Shown here piece by piece: positions 33,010 through 44,800 of a DNA stretch of 64,000 nt (its first letter is position 1; the number at the start of each line of letters is the position of its first letter). Position numbers and translations under genes: made by a program. Origin of the DNA: Laburnicola sp. R22_1 (taxonomy: Eukaryota; Ascomycota; Dothideomycetes; Pleosporales; Didymosphaeriaceae); contig JACONQ010000010.1 of assembly GCA_014281115.1 (NCBI GenBank), positions 806,001 through 870,000 on the forward strand, given 5' to 3'. The notes beneath the pieces were generated by a model that worked only from the letters and a program-made list of their open reading frames with translations, did no database searches and was not told where the DNA came from.

Positions 33010-33754
33010 GCGGCCTGCGGTATCTTCGCGACATGGATGCTGCTAAAGCTCAGTAGTCGAGACAAGTAATCTCGCGAATCGGGCTTATGTAAGTAGTAGT
33101 ACATGGCACTACATGCATTGCAATGCAATGCGGTAATCGGTCCGCTCCGTCGGGACATTGAGATCTTCATGCACACCTAGCCTCTTTCGTAGACGCCACT
33201 CTTCTTCTTACCGTTGCTTTTAATTGGGTCTTTTTCTTGCCGTAGTTGCCGCATCGTCCAGATACATAGATGCATTTTTTGAGGTTTTGTTTGGACTACT
33301 AGTTTCGGCCGTCGTTCTTAATAGGGTCTCAATGATCGGGACTGTGACTCCTCATCGCTTTTGAACGCGCCACGTGAGATTACTCTTTGCTCTAAAGGGC
33401 TTCAATGGTCGCGACCATGCGTATATGTGATGTATTATACTATTTTTAGTACCTGCTTTAACTCAGCCCCCGATCTCAAGGACTGCTGTCCCGTGTTCCC
33501 TGGGCGTCCAGCATCTGGCGTTATCGTGTCAAACCCCAAGACTTCAGGCATGGAGCGACAGAGAAAAACGGCGATGGCCAAAACGCATATGCAGACCGTA
33601 TGACAGACCACTGTTGCATGAAGCACGCGCAAGCAATCCTAGTACATGTCTAGAATGCGGGCTAGCGCCTCCTCGCTTGCTGCGTCGAAACCAATTTTCA
33701 ACTTTCAACCTACGCCTGCGAAGCGATAGGGTTGGAATCATTGGCCGTCATTCT

Positions 33755-33844
33755 CACAGAGCTGGTACACAGAAAAAAAGGTTATAGCTAGATTTTCTTT
33801 TGCCATAGTATAGTTGCGGAATGCAGCTTTGTTCACAAAAAAAG
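33755..33844 (+). repeat. Dispersed repeat C, copy 1
   Basis: About 90 bp beginning CACAGAGCTGG and running through GGTTATAGCTAGATTTTCTT, nearly identical to 56488-56577 in the same orientation. The few differences are mostly G in this copy and A in the other. Confidence 0.85.
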
Positions 33845-35531
33845 AACCAGATATGAGCCGTGGCGACTTCGCACCTGAGCAAAAGATAAAAGTCCGATCA
33901 TCCCAGGAGAATGGATGACATCTAGCCAAGTTATACGCAATTAGTCGAATGTTACACGACAGGTACCTACCCCCACCTTCCATGGAACCCTGCATGCTGA
34001 CCAGGGCAAAGGCTGATGGCGGACTCTGGAATCTCTGGACCTTCCAAAACCCAACATTACCACATGTTCTAGCGTCGCCAATTGTACTCAGAACAGTTAG
34101 CGCACACGCTTCTGCGGATATTTCCTGCCGCAATTCGCGCTGTACTGAGAGAGTACGTAATTCGAAGTGGCCGAATTGTGGAGGCGTCGAAGTGTGTTCG
34201 ACGTAATCAGTTCGCGAGGCTGACTGGATCTCAGGTACTGACATATGCCCACTTCGACTGAGCCTTGGTATCATGGAGTTCACGACCAAAGATGAGTTCA
34301 CGACGGGAATTCGTAACTCTTCAGGTTCTGTTCACAGAGGTACACTGTTCGAAGGGCTTACTATTTCAGGTACGTTAGCACAACGGCGCAGCAGGACGCT
34401 ATGATCCAACGGCTAACTTTATTCCTAGCTGCGTCTCCAGGGCTTTCCACGACATGCCACAAGCACAGAAGGGCCGAATGCACCGCTCGCAACGGTTGTT
34501 GATGGTACCAGAGAGCGTACTCGGGCGAACTTTGAGTCGACGTTGCAGACAAAATGCAGACAATAGAGACTGGCACTTCACAAAGGCTTCGCTGCACAAG
34601 GGTGTCCGACAACCATTATAGCGTTTGCGAGCCCAGAAACATAGAAAATTCTATTCTTCTCGGTATAACGTGCAGCGGTAAAGGCTCGAGAGAAAAAAAT
34701 CTTCGACGCCCAATGTGGTCACGACAGCTTTCAGCATGTACACGATCGCCCATCACGCAGCCCAGCGCCGACATTTCGGGAGCCACGATGTCACGACGCA
34801 CGTGTCGCCCCGGCGCAACGTGGATTGTACCGCGCATAATACGGGACGTTGCGATGTCATGCAACGAGGCGTTTGCGAAACCACAGGCAGGTGCTTGCCA
34901 TTGGAGGCCACATTGGAGCGCGACCCGGAAGTCTGGAGCAAAAGAGCCACGTTGCTGCGACAGGCGGTGGTTTGCATGGGGGCAACGCCTTCGATCAGCA
35001 GGGACTCAAAAACGTGGCAACGACATGCGAGAATTCTTTGACGCACGGCATTGCATGGCAGCGGATGGCTGAACCCTAAAGGAAGGATGCTTGAATTGTA
35101 GCAAAGGAAGCGGGCACCCGCGAGCTTTCGGGTGAGAGGGGAATTGCTGCCCCGATCATATTGATTATGCCATGGTTGGGCAGCGTGGCTTGCGGAATTC
35201 CCTGTTATCTCCAATGACGAAAAAGCTCCGTGTATGACAGCAACTCCAGTGATATTCCAAGTAGAATATTACCTTAGTTAGGTTCTATGATCTATCATAT
35301 GTTAGTTCATGAACAACTCAAATCCATGCTCAAGCCCCATAGAGGTATGCCCCTTGTAAGGAAACGCACCGCTATGCTAGTACAGGCTTACAAAGAAAAA
35401 TGGTAGCAAGCATACCTTAGGTATTAAGCAATATTGGATGGGGTGATATTGCTAGACAGAACAACCCCACGACATGCCAACTATCAGTACCGTATACGGC
35501 TTTAGTTTCTCTCTCCCATATAAAAGCTAGT

Positions 35532-35633
35532 TCTCTTTTTGTTTACTAAGCAGGGGGCTCTGCTTTTTTTGTCATGTTATTTGAGATGAAAGCCTTTGTC
35601 GTTCTACCCCTAGGTAGTTAATTTAACGCCACA
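35532..35633 (+). repeat. Dispersed repeat A, possible LTR 3' end, copy 1
   Basis: About 102 bp from CTCTTTTTGTTTACTAAGC to AACGCCACA, matching the reverse complement of 62553-62660 almost perfectly. Similarity stops exactly at a terminal CA, the usual end of a long terminal repeat. A TATAAAAG element (35519-35526) lies just upstream, as expected for an LTR promoter. No primer-binding site follows, so it would be a solo LTR or fragment. Confidence 0.75.
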
Positions 35634-36088
35634 AGCTAAAAGCATCGTTATAAGGCCCTCCAGAGTGATGACGTTGTACTTGGTCGTAAATTAGAAGTGG
35701 TACGTATTCTTCGCAAATTGATATCGGTGTGGAGGATAATGTTCATGGAAAGATCAAACATCTAGAAGGCATTCATCCTTAAATGCTCCAAGCACGTCGA
35801 AGTTTCTGACCATTTCCATGCCTGATTTTTTAAGTACGATAAGAAGGGAGGAGAAAGCGTATTGTTCAGCGGTGGGAAGGTTATGCAGTTTGCTGAGGCT
35901 GTTTGAACTCTGAGATGGAAACCATGCAAGTCAGCACTGGAGTATGAGTTAGCCAGATTCAAAATCAGGGACCTTCTCTGTAAGTTTGCCAAACAGGACT
36001 GGCTAGACGAGTTTTCTTTGCGTAACATTGCTATATTTTCAACAAGTCGCGTCTATGCCAACCGTATCCTCACTCTATAGGCAGCGAA

Positions 36089-36540
36089 GTCAACGTACCG
36101 TACTACGCGTAGTACTACATCCTATAGTACATCCTATACGCTATACGTACGTAGCTGCCTCCTAGGCTATAGCGTAGCTGTAGTTTATACAGCTCTACAG
36201 CATAGTTATAGCTTTATAGAAGCTTTTTTATAAAATTTTAATATAAGCTTTTAGTATTTTAAAAAGCTATTTTTAGCCTTTTTTTTTTTTTTTAGTGTAG
36301 TATAAGCTTAGATTGTAGTTAATCCCCTAAAAAGATAACTTTTTAACAATCTTAATACTAAATAATTATTACTAATTACCTAATTAAGAAAGAGCTTAGC
36401 ACCTATAGCCTATAGAGAGCTTTTTAGGCTGTACTATAGTTATAAGGTATAATTTAGCATTTCTAGTAGCTTCTATACGTACGTAGCGCCTATATAAGCC
36501 GTAGCGTAGAGAAATAAGGGTCAACCGTACCGTACTACGC
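36089..36540. mobile_element. AT-rich repeat relic with matching ends, RIP-like
   Basis: A 0.45-kb element with direct repeats at its ends: 36089-36108 (GTCAACGTACCGTACTACGC) and 36520-36540, which differs by one added C. A second pair, CTATACGTACGTAGC, lies inside at 36141-36155 and 36473-36487. The interior is almost entirely A and T. A perfect 16-bp palindrome, GTACTACGCGTAGTAC, is at 36100-36115. The pattern fits an old non-coding transposon derivative mutated by repeat-induced point mutation. No transposase is present. Confidence 0.55.
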
Positions 36541-37842
36541 TGTCTATAGGTATAATACTGTCGAAGGCGATAAACTCTTCTATCAGCTCAAAGTCAACAG
36601 CACCACTCCGTTCCACCAAACTCACCACACTACAACACATCCAAATAAGCCAGTCACTTCGTTTTAATATTATTCTTTGAACTACCTCCATGCATAAGGC
36701 GTCATATCCAAACCCAAGAGCAGCCGCTACATCACTCCTACTACTCTTTTTACTCGTCCTCATTCCTTTATAATGTAGCGCTGTGACTTAGCCACTTCTC
36801 ACACTCCACCCATTAAACTCACCCCACTTCCGCCATGTTTGCCTACCTTACCTAAGTACTACAAGGCGCCTGCATCACCAACCGCCGTCACGACTACACA
36901 CTCATTTCTCTATCATAACCTAGACCTAATTTTTCCAAGAGCTTAACAGACACACATCGCACTTATATCATGAAGCGTGAAGGCGTCCCCTTCGGATTTA
37001 ATAAGCATGTACAAAGGTTAGCTACATATCACCGCTTACAGCGAAACCTATATCGAGGAAAGAACGTGTTATCAGACTGGGTACATACTCACTGTTTTGT
37101 TCAGTAAAAGGGGCTATTCTAGTATTTCTCAATATACGTGCAAGCTCGCATCTAGGCATCAAGATTGGGGTAAATAAGCGTAAGTGGTGTCGGTGTTATT
37201 AAGACTTTTTTTTTTTGCAGGATGTTAGAGCATGGTATGCGTAATAAGTTAGTGTATACTACCTAAGACTTCTGTTGTGATACTAGCACAGCAAAATAGA
37301 GAATTGGTAGCGGAAACTGGGAAGCGAAGATGGCTGAAGAGCCTATATAGATTGATACGAGACACGGCAGCAGCGTGGATATGGAAAGGATTCGGAGGGT
37401 ATGTTTATGTTTTTTTTTTCATGTTTTCCATCTGCACTGTTGTTTGCTAGTTAGTTGTTTGTTGTTGAGACGGAAAGAGTTGTATAGATCCTTTCTTCTC
37501 CGTAGATACGTGGTTGCCTACTTATCAGGACTCTTCTGCTTGTCTCACGACGGTTACGAGCTAAAGGCTTATTAACATGCCCACACGTCTAAAACAACGT
37601 CCTCCAATGATTCAAGAAAAAAGCACCAATCTCGACCAGTGAAAGCAACAGCCCATTCCCCCGACAAACACACCCGAACAAAAACAAAGTGAAAGCATCG
37701 CAAGTAATACGCTAGAATATTTGCTACCCTAAGTACCACCCACGCTCATCTTACCAACTCGACCTCAACACCACCCACGCTCATCTTACCCACACAACCA
37801 ACGCTCAACTCCCACCCGCAACCATCCCCAATCAACACCACC

Positions 37843-39234
37843 ATGTCATCAAGCAATAACAAAGGAAAAGGCAAAGCCAAAGCCAAAGACCTCTCACCAG
37901 AACCCCCACCAGGCTTCCACGCAAGCGAAGTACGAATCCCCTCCCCATCCTCCTCCTGGTATCCACCCCCTCCAGCGATCCCGCCCCCCTCTCCAGAAGC
38001 AGGTCCATCCTGGCCGCCCCCATACCCACTACTCTACTGCGACATATGTTCCCTCTGCAGCATGTTACAAGCATTCCCCCCACCAAGCCACCCCTTCCGC
38101 TGCCTAACCTGCACCGTATCCCTCCATCACTGGACCACCGCACGTACCTGGGCCAGCCTCCTCCAGCACAACCGCGCCTTCATCCGCAACTCCGAGTCTC
38201 ACCCCTGCACCATCTACGCGCGCGCCCCCGTCTTCACAACCCCCAGCCTCAAGCCCAATCTCCTCCGCTTACACGATTACGGCGTCCTCATCACCGACGC
38301 ACGCGATGGAAAAGCGGTACTCAGCAAGGAAGACGAGCCTGAGTCGCGGTATGACGGCCTGTGGACCGAGGTCAAGGAGAGGGCGTATGTGCGGTGTGTG
38401 GTTCCTACGGGGAGTGAGCGGATTGAGGGGCGGAAGGTGGATGCGCTGCTTGGGAGGCTGTGGAGGGATGAGAGGGTCGAGTTGGTGTCGACCTATGAAT
38501 ATACCGAGTATGAGGGGCCTGTGTGGGACGAAGGCGATGATGAGCAGCAGGGGCAGACCGAGGAGGGTGGTGGGAAGGGGAAGGGAACGCGCGGGGGGAA
38601 GCGCGTTGCTTTTCCTACCGACGCGCAAGGCGGGTATGACGCAGCTGATCCGACGTTTAAACTGTTTATGTCGTCGGTGGCGCCTTCGGGGGGTGCGCTG
38701 GGTAAGTATAGGGTTGCGGGGCGGAGGGAGGATTTGACGTGGATGTTGTGGAGGAAGTGTGCGTTTGGGCGTCTGCCTGTTGTTACTGGTGAGTTGAGTC
38801 TGGATCTACGATGCAGGCTGGGCATATTGGACTCGAGACGTGTGCTGACTACTTGCTTACTTGGTTGTTAGAGAAGGATATCCCGCCGGATTCGATGGGG
38901 AAACGAGCTTTTAGTAGGGAGCTGCCTGTGTTAATGGCCATGAGGCCGGTCATCCTGACTATTGCCATGAGGGATTGTAAGTAAATTCCAGGTAGAAGAC
39001 AGATCCTTCCACCCGAAGCACAACCTCCACTAACTCCCTCCTCCCCATCCAGGGCCACCAGCCGACCAAAACATCACAAAAATCCTACTCGACACCCTGG
39101 AAGAAGTCGGTATCACCCCACGTTTTGCCGAGGACGAAGATGACGATGAAGAAGCTCCCAAGACGGGGCATGAAGTGGAGGACCTTGAGCTTATAGAGAA
39201 ATTAATGGCTCTTGAGCTAGGGTCCGAGGAATAG
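37843..39234 (+). CDS. Protein of unknown function with CxxC pairs
   Basis: Exons 37843-38788, 38872-38976 and 39053-39234 give 410 residues. I do not recognise a family. A Lys/Ala/Pro/Ser-rich N terminus (1-65) precedes a Cys-rich segment with YCDICSLC and FRCLTC about 24 residues apart, possibly one zinc site. A conserved-looking core follows, with NLLRLHDYGVLITDARDGKA and GLWTEVKERAYVRCVVPTG. An acidic and Gly/Lys-rich insert comes next. The last exons give DIPPDSMGKRAF, LPVLMAMRPVILTIAMRDW and an acidic tail (EDEDDDEE). Both introns keep the frame and have normal borders. There is no signal peptide. It borders the gene-free block on the left. Confidence 0.75.
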
Positions 39235-40390
39235 TAAGCAGGCATCTGCTATGGAGTGTACAAGCAAACAGCAGCGGGGCCCGAGCGTGCGGCGGGTATG
39301 CAGCATCTTTCACACCCACGTGTCCGCAACGTGGCGAGCACGGCCGTCTCCACTGCCCTGCAGCTGTGCACCGTGAGCTTGACCAGTGATGACCATGGAT
39401 CGGTACGAGGCGAGGCGATGGTGCGGTGAGACGTGGTGGAGGATGATATATTTGGAACTTGTCTTGAATACGAGCGGCAGGCGTTAGCATCGGATAGCCG
39501 CGAACGGCGCGTGCGTGTCTCGGGATCTAGGCACACGGCGCGTGCGGGTCGCGGCCGTGGCAGAGACGATGGCTGCTTGTGGGCAAGAGCCGCAAGACAG
39601 GAGGGAGACGGGTACCTTTTGGGTCGTTTGGCTGCACGGCACGGGGGAGCGGATGGCTTGCTAAACGCTAGCTGCATGCGCATGATGAAAGAGATGGGAT
39701 CTGCCGGCTGGGCAAAGTCGGACATGGCGTGTCAATTCTGCCATTCTGCATTCTGACCCCAGTAGGCACTCAACACTCAACACTGAACAGACGTCGCCCA
39801 CGCCGGTAAGAATAGCAAAAGCCATTGACTCGCAGCCCGCCGCTGCGCCGCCAACGCTCCCCCCTGCCCAGTGCCAGTGCCAGTGCCAGTGCCAGTGCCC
39901 GGCGCACTGTGCTCAGTGGTCACGCCCTCTTCGTCGCCCCTGGCCGATCCACTCCCTCGGCCAGCCGTGAAACGCGCGAGCCCAGAGCACCGACTTTTTC
40001 CTCAACCCGCCGCCTCCGTCGACCTGCCACCACCCACGCACCCGCTCCTTTGCTTCTGCCCACCTTCCTCTTGCTCCGACCACCCAGACGACTACGCGCC
40101 CGGCCTCCACTGGCTCCCTCCCAGCACCCCAACCACCCAAGCACCCGAAACACGGCGCGAGCTCATCATGACCAACTCTGTAGAGTCCTCAAGGCCCATC
40201 CTGGCCACCGTGAGTAGTCCCGCTATTCCTAATCTTCTTGCCGTTTCAGGCCGTCCCCTATTCGTTCTGCCTTTGCATCCTGGCACCTTCCTGCCTCGCG
40301 AGTAATAAACACGCCTCCACGCTCGCGCGACCTGCTTGCTTGCCGTCTACCACTACTATTATTACTGCTACTCCTCTTCCCGCGCCCACC
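39235..40390. other. Intergenic and leader of the next gene
   Basis: GC-rich stretch with a hexanucleotide microsatellite at 39868-39899. An ATG at 40171 followed after 14 codons by GTGAGT, and an acceptor at about 40250, may mark a leader intron or an alternative first exon for the gene at 40391. No other gene seen. Confidence 0.4.
39868..39899 (+). repeat. (CCAGTG)n microsatellite
   Basis: About five copies of CCAGTG in the presumed leader or promoter of the small gene at 40391. Confidence 0.9.
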
Positions 40391-40750
40391 ATGTCGCAGC
40401 CTTCTGACGCCAGAAAACCACAGACCACCGCCAACCGCGCCTCCACACGCATGTCGACGTACAGCACCGCACCCACCCTGACGCCCTCGGTCGCGCCCTC
40501 ACACCTCTCCGACTCGTCGACGGCCAGCGACCCAAAGGCCCAGGAGATCAAGTCGTGGAACGAGGGCTTCGAGCGCCTCGAGGACAAGCGCCTCGTGCAG
40601 CAGCGGTACATGCTCGACACGGAGAAGACGGACAACATGAGCAAGCTCGCCCTCGGAGCCAAGCTGGACCGCGCCCTCGCCCGCCGCATGTCAGGCCAGG
40701 ACGCCGTCTACCGACCAAAGGGCCTCGACGAGAAGAAGGTCGAGGCATGA
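40391..40750 (+). CDS. Small conserved-looking protein, 119 residues
   Basis: Unrecognised protein of 119 residues. The N-terminal half is Ser/Thr/Pro-rich (PTLTPSVAPSHLSDSSTA) and probably disordered. The second half looks like an ordered helical segment: AQEIKSWNEGFERLEDKRL, then QQRYMLDTEKTDNMSKLALG and AKLDRALARRM. The ATG at 40391 follows a CCACC context and begins the part with typical fungal codon use. The frame stays open upstream to about 40238, and an alternative first exon at 40171 cannot be excluded. The helical, charged C-terminal half suggests a protein-interaction role, but no function can be given. Confidence 0.65.
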   Translation: MSQPSDARKPQTTANRASTRMSTYSTAPTLTPSVAPSHLSDSSTASDPKAQEIKSWNEGFERLEDKRLVQQRYMLDTEKTDNMSKLALGAKLDRALARRMSGQDAVYRPKGLDEKKVEA

Positions 40751-40921
40751 TGTGCGCGCACCCTTCTCCACTGGGTACATCGATTCGATCCTCCCTTGCG
40801 ATACCGAATGCTGTTCGCAGCACATGGCACTTGAGATTCCTACCACCTCCAAGCATGATACCTTTCCATTGAGAGCGGCACATTCCGGCCGAAGAGGAGG
40901 GCTAATACCCACATCTCTTAC

Positions 40922-40952
40922 GTTGTTGTTGTTGTTGTTGTTGTTGTTGTTG
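40922..40952 (+). repeat. (GTT)10 microsatellite
   Basis: Thirty-one bases of perfect GTT repeats, about 170 bp after the stop codon of the 119-residue protein, probably in its 3' untranslated region. Confidence 0.95.
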
Positions 40953-41166
40953 ATAATGTCCAGGGGCGTTGGGCCATGATGCATGGGGCACGGCTATAGA
41001 AGGGGAGAGGAAGGCATATGGAACCGGGTGTTCTACAACGAGGCAACGCGGTTCCCACCACCTTAGCTCCCTCCACACAACATCACAATTTCCCTAATAC
41101 TTTTCTTTCTCCACGGGTTCCAGGGTTGTTTCCTAGGTCGTTATGGAGCGGGGGGATATCACGGCG

Positions 41167-41184
41167 TCAGTCAGTCAGTCAGTC
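41167..41184 (+). repeat. (TCAG)n microsatellite
   Basis: Four and a half perfect TCAG units in the intergenic spacer. Confidence 0.9.
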
Positions 41185-41876
41185 AAATCAGTCACACATG
41201 CACTGTTTACGTTTTCCCTTTCTCCTGGTGTCTTCTTACAAGCATTTTCCAAACGAACAATCAATTGGGATTCTCTCTCTCTGTCCCTGTGCTAGGAATC
41301 ATCCTCGCATCTTTTTCTCCCTGGTGAATGCGAATCATGCTGCTTTGCCCCCCCCGATGAACGAACTGCCCGACTCGGCTGGTCAAGTGCGTCATGGATC
41401 CGTGGATGATCCCTGCTTTGGTTGCCACAACTACACTAGTGCATCTAATAGTAGCTATCTATTGCCCACGTCACTGTCACTGTCACACTGTCAAGCATGT
41501 CAATCAATGAAATCGTCCTCGGACCTTCACCATGTGTCGGACATGCAGTGTCGTGCCTGCCCTCAAGCAAGTGCTCTTTCTCGAGGCGCCAGGGATCACG
41601 CTCCTCCTGGTAGGCACCTGCAGCCAGTCGCGCACATGCCACGTGCGGCATCCGTCACTTCCCCATTGGAAGGATTGCATGTGCTGAGACGTGGAGTCAT
41701 GGCAGCCAAGGTAGCCATCTGCAAAGGGAAGGACCAGTGACAATAGGGTAGGAGAAGCGGCATCGGCTATGATCAGCTGCAAAGAGGGGGGAGGAACCGT
41801 TGGAAGCCGGTTTATAATACCCATCCCATAGACATACAATACAAACAAAACACATACCGTATACACACTGGATTGA

Positions 41877-44800
41877 TTACACTCCCTCCTCCTCCATCAC
41901 ATCCTCGCACCTCGCGCACAACTCGCTCTCCGCCTCCTTCTGAAACCGCCAACACCGGGGACACTTTTCCAACCGCGCCTTGTGCACCTCCACCGTCCCA
42001 GTCCACCCCTTCTCCTCGTCTGCCACGAATGTCTCCTCCGTCCACCACTCCCCAGGTACCCCCTCCGCAGTACCTGTCCGCTCTTTCGAAGCGTCTCTGC
42101 GTTGAGCCCAATCTCCTTTCGCCACGCTGCTCACGACGAACAGCCCCGCAAGCTCGTCGAATTGTGCGGCGCTGAGGGAGGACTGGCCAGGCGTGCCCAT
42201 GGCTTTGCAGAAGTGCGCGGAGAACCAGTCGCCAACGGGGCCGTCTTCTTTGCACAGGATGGTCACGGCGCTTTCGAGCGACGAGCCCATCGCCTTGTCT
42301 GCGCGGAGGCGCTCTTGTGCTGCCTTTAGCGCGCTATTGATGCGGTCGATGTAGGTTTGCGTGTCGGTGAGGAGGGTCTGGGTTGACGGATCTGCACGCC
42401 GAAGTGGAGTCCACACCGTGCGTGCTGGGTGGCAACTGCTATTCTTGAGAACATCAGGCGTGTGGTCCCAGACTTCCTCGACGAGAAGAGGGCAGACGGG
42501 CGCCAGCATCTGCAGCAGTTCGTAGAAGATGAGCCCGAGGACTTTTTGCAGTTCCTGGCAATCTCCCTTGTGCCCTGTGTAGATGCGGTCCTTTAACGTC
42601 TCCAAGTAGAAAGCGGACAGGTCGTTGGTCACGTATTTGTTGATCGCGTTGATACCTTTGTAGAACTCATACTTGTTGTAATAGCTGTGGACATCATGAC
42701 TCACCTTAACGAGACGATGCACAGCCAATCTGTCGGCGAGATTCTTCAATGGCGCTGCTGGTGCCTCGAGATCATGATGGCTTACTAGCTCGCTCCGAAC
42801 CTGGTCGAATGCGGTATAGCCAGGTGTACATGACGGTAGAGAGAGCACACCGAGGAGCCATTTGAACGTCACCCGATACTTGTGTAAAGCCTGATTGACC
42901 GACATCAGCACTGGTTGCCCCACGGTGACGTCCTTCGTGTAGTCGCCGCTTGCTACCCAAAGCCGCAACGCGTCGGATCCCATAGAATCATATGTCGGAG
43001 CAGCATCCTTAGGTTCAGGTTGCTTGACGCCTTTCTGTTTCTTTCGTTTGACTGGAGGTAACAGCTCACCGGACATGATCTGGGAGGGTGCGATGACGTT
43101 TCCCAAACTCTTACTCATCTTTCGACCATCCGAGTCGAGCGTGAAGCCGTGAGTGATGAGAGTCTTATAGGGCGCCTTGACCCTGTCATGTTCAAAAGGC
43201 CGAGTAGCAACATGAGTGAGGAGAGATGACTGGAACCACCCGCGATGCTGGTCAGTGCCTTCTAGATATACATCAGCGACAGGCCGATCTTCGTGAGACG
43301 GGAGCATTGTCCAAGTAGTGCCGCTGTCGAACCACACATCCATAGTATCTTTGCCGCGTACATACGACCCCATCAAGTGCTTCGGTTTCCAGGCGGGATC
43401 GTCTTGAGCGTCGGTCCACCAGGCATTGATGCCACGCTCATGGACAACATCGATGACATGCTGAATTGTGTCGGCATCCATAGCCGCTTCTAGCTGACCA
43501 TTCTCGAGCTTCTTGAAAAGCGCGGGGATGGGCACGCCCCATGCGCGTTGGCGGGAGATACACCATTGACTGCGCCCTTGGATAAAGCTTTCTAATCGAG
43601 AGCGACCAGTTTCCGGCATGAAATGTACCTCTTCAATGGCTTTCATAGCCCCCTTTTTGATGTTATCAACGTTGGCAAACCACTGCGCGGTCGCTCGCAC
43701 GATGACGGGCTCTTTTGTGCGCCAGTCGATCGGATACTTGTGGCGGTAATTATGCTTCGCTCTCAGAAAATCATGCTTCTCAAGGTAATTCAAGATGGCA
43801 TTGCTTCCAGTCCGTTTCACGTCTGAGACAGCTAAGCCTTCAAGGATCTCGGGATGGTCCGGAAATGCTTCTTTTGTGAAAGCACCTGCGTCGTCCACAG
43901 GTGCAAACGCCTCAATACCAAGAGCGCTACAGACATGATAATCGTCCATGCCATGGCCGGGAGCTATGTGAACCAATCCTGTTCCGGAGGAATCGGTCAC
44001 AAAGTCCGCATGGAGAACTGTCTGTAATCCGTTCGCCTTTTGAAAGGGGTTCGTATAACTGAGCTGCCCAGCTAGGTTTGATCCCCGCAGTCCGGATAAG
44101 ACTACAGCCAGTTCACGACCCAGCATTTTCTGGTATTCCTCCACTCGCGAAGCAGCGATGATCGTCTTCTCGTTGTCTTTGTCCGGATCCTGTACTACAC
44201 AGTACTCCATATCCTTATGCACGGCGATAGCTTTATTTGCGGGAAGCGTCCAGGGCGTTGTCGTCCAGATGACCACACTGACGGGTTCACTAATGCTCGA
44301 AAGGGCGCCTTGTTGCAGCTTCGTCGTCACCTGAACAGGAAGACGTATAAAAGCGGCCAAAGACTTATGATTCTCGTCATACTCCAGCTCCGCTTCCGCA
44401 AGCGCGGTGCGCGACGAAGGCGACCAATACACCGGCTTGAACTGACGATAGATCAACCCCTTCTCAAACATCTTCTTGAACACCTCTAGCTGCCGAATCT
44501 CAAAGCTCTTCTCCATGGTCTTATATGCATTGTTCCAGTCCCCCATGACCGCCCACTCTTTGAAGCCCTTCTTCTGCTCTTCTATAGTGTTCGTAGCCAG
44601 CTCCCTTGCGGCCTCCCGCACGCTCACGGGATCCGTATGCGCGAGGTCTTTCTTCTGCGCCTGCAGCGCCTTAATCTCAATGGGCAGACCATGGCAATCC
44701 CACCCAGGGATATAGCTCACTTTCTTGCCCTGCCCGACCTGGAATCGACAGATGAGGTCTTTTGTGATTTTGTTCAGCGCATGGCCAATATGCAGCGGCC

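Larger units (their letters stand above)
33010..37842. other. 4.8-kb gene-free block with repeat relics
   Basis: No frame in this block has domain features, and base composition drops to strongly AT-rich between about 36100 and 36520. It contains repeats shared with 56.5 kb and 62.6 kb and a 0.45-kb AT-rich element (all annotated separately). Short frames at 35762-36028 and 36521-36763 on the minus strand are not recognisable. The stretch 34550-35100 is richer in GC but shows no gene. Confidence 0.6.
40751..41876. other. Convergent intergenic region with simple repeats
   Basis: This 1.1-kb spacer lies between 3' ends. It holds (GTT)10 at 40922-40952 and (TCAG)4.5 at 41167-41184. Frames here lack domain character. 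Confidence 0.5.

Noticed and set aside
34753..35214. Minus-strand 153-codon frame in the gene-free block
   Set aside because: Several frames are open on both strands in this GC-richer patch, none with domain character or splice partners.
36521..36763. Minus-strand 80-codon frame as a gene
   Set aside because: No domain features, and its end lies in the AT-rich element. It may be a fragment but cannot be supported as a gene.
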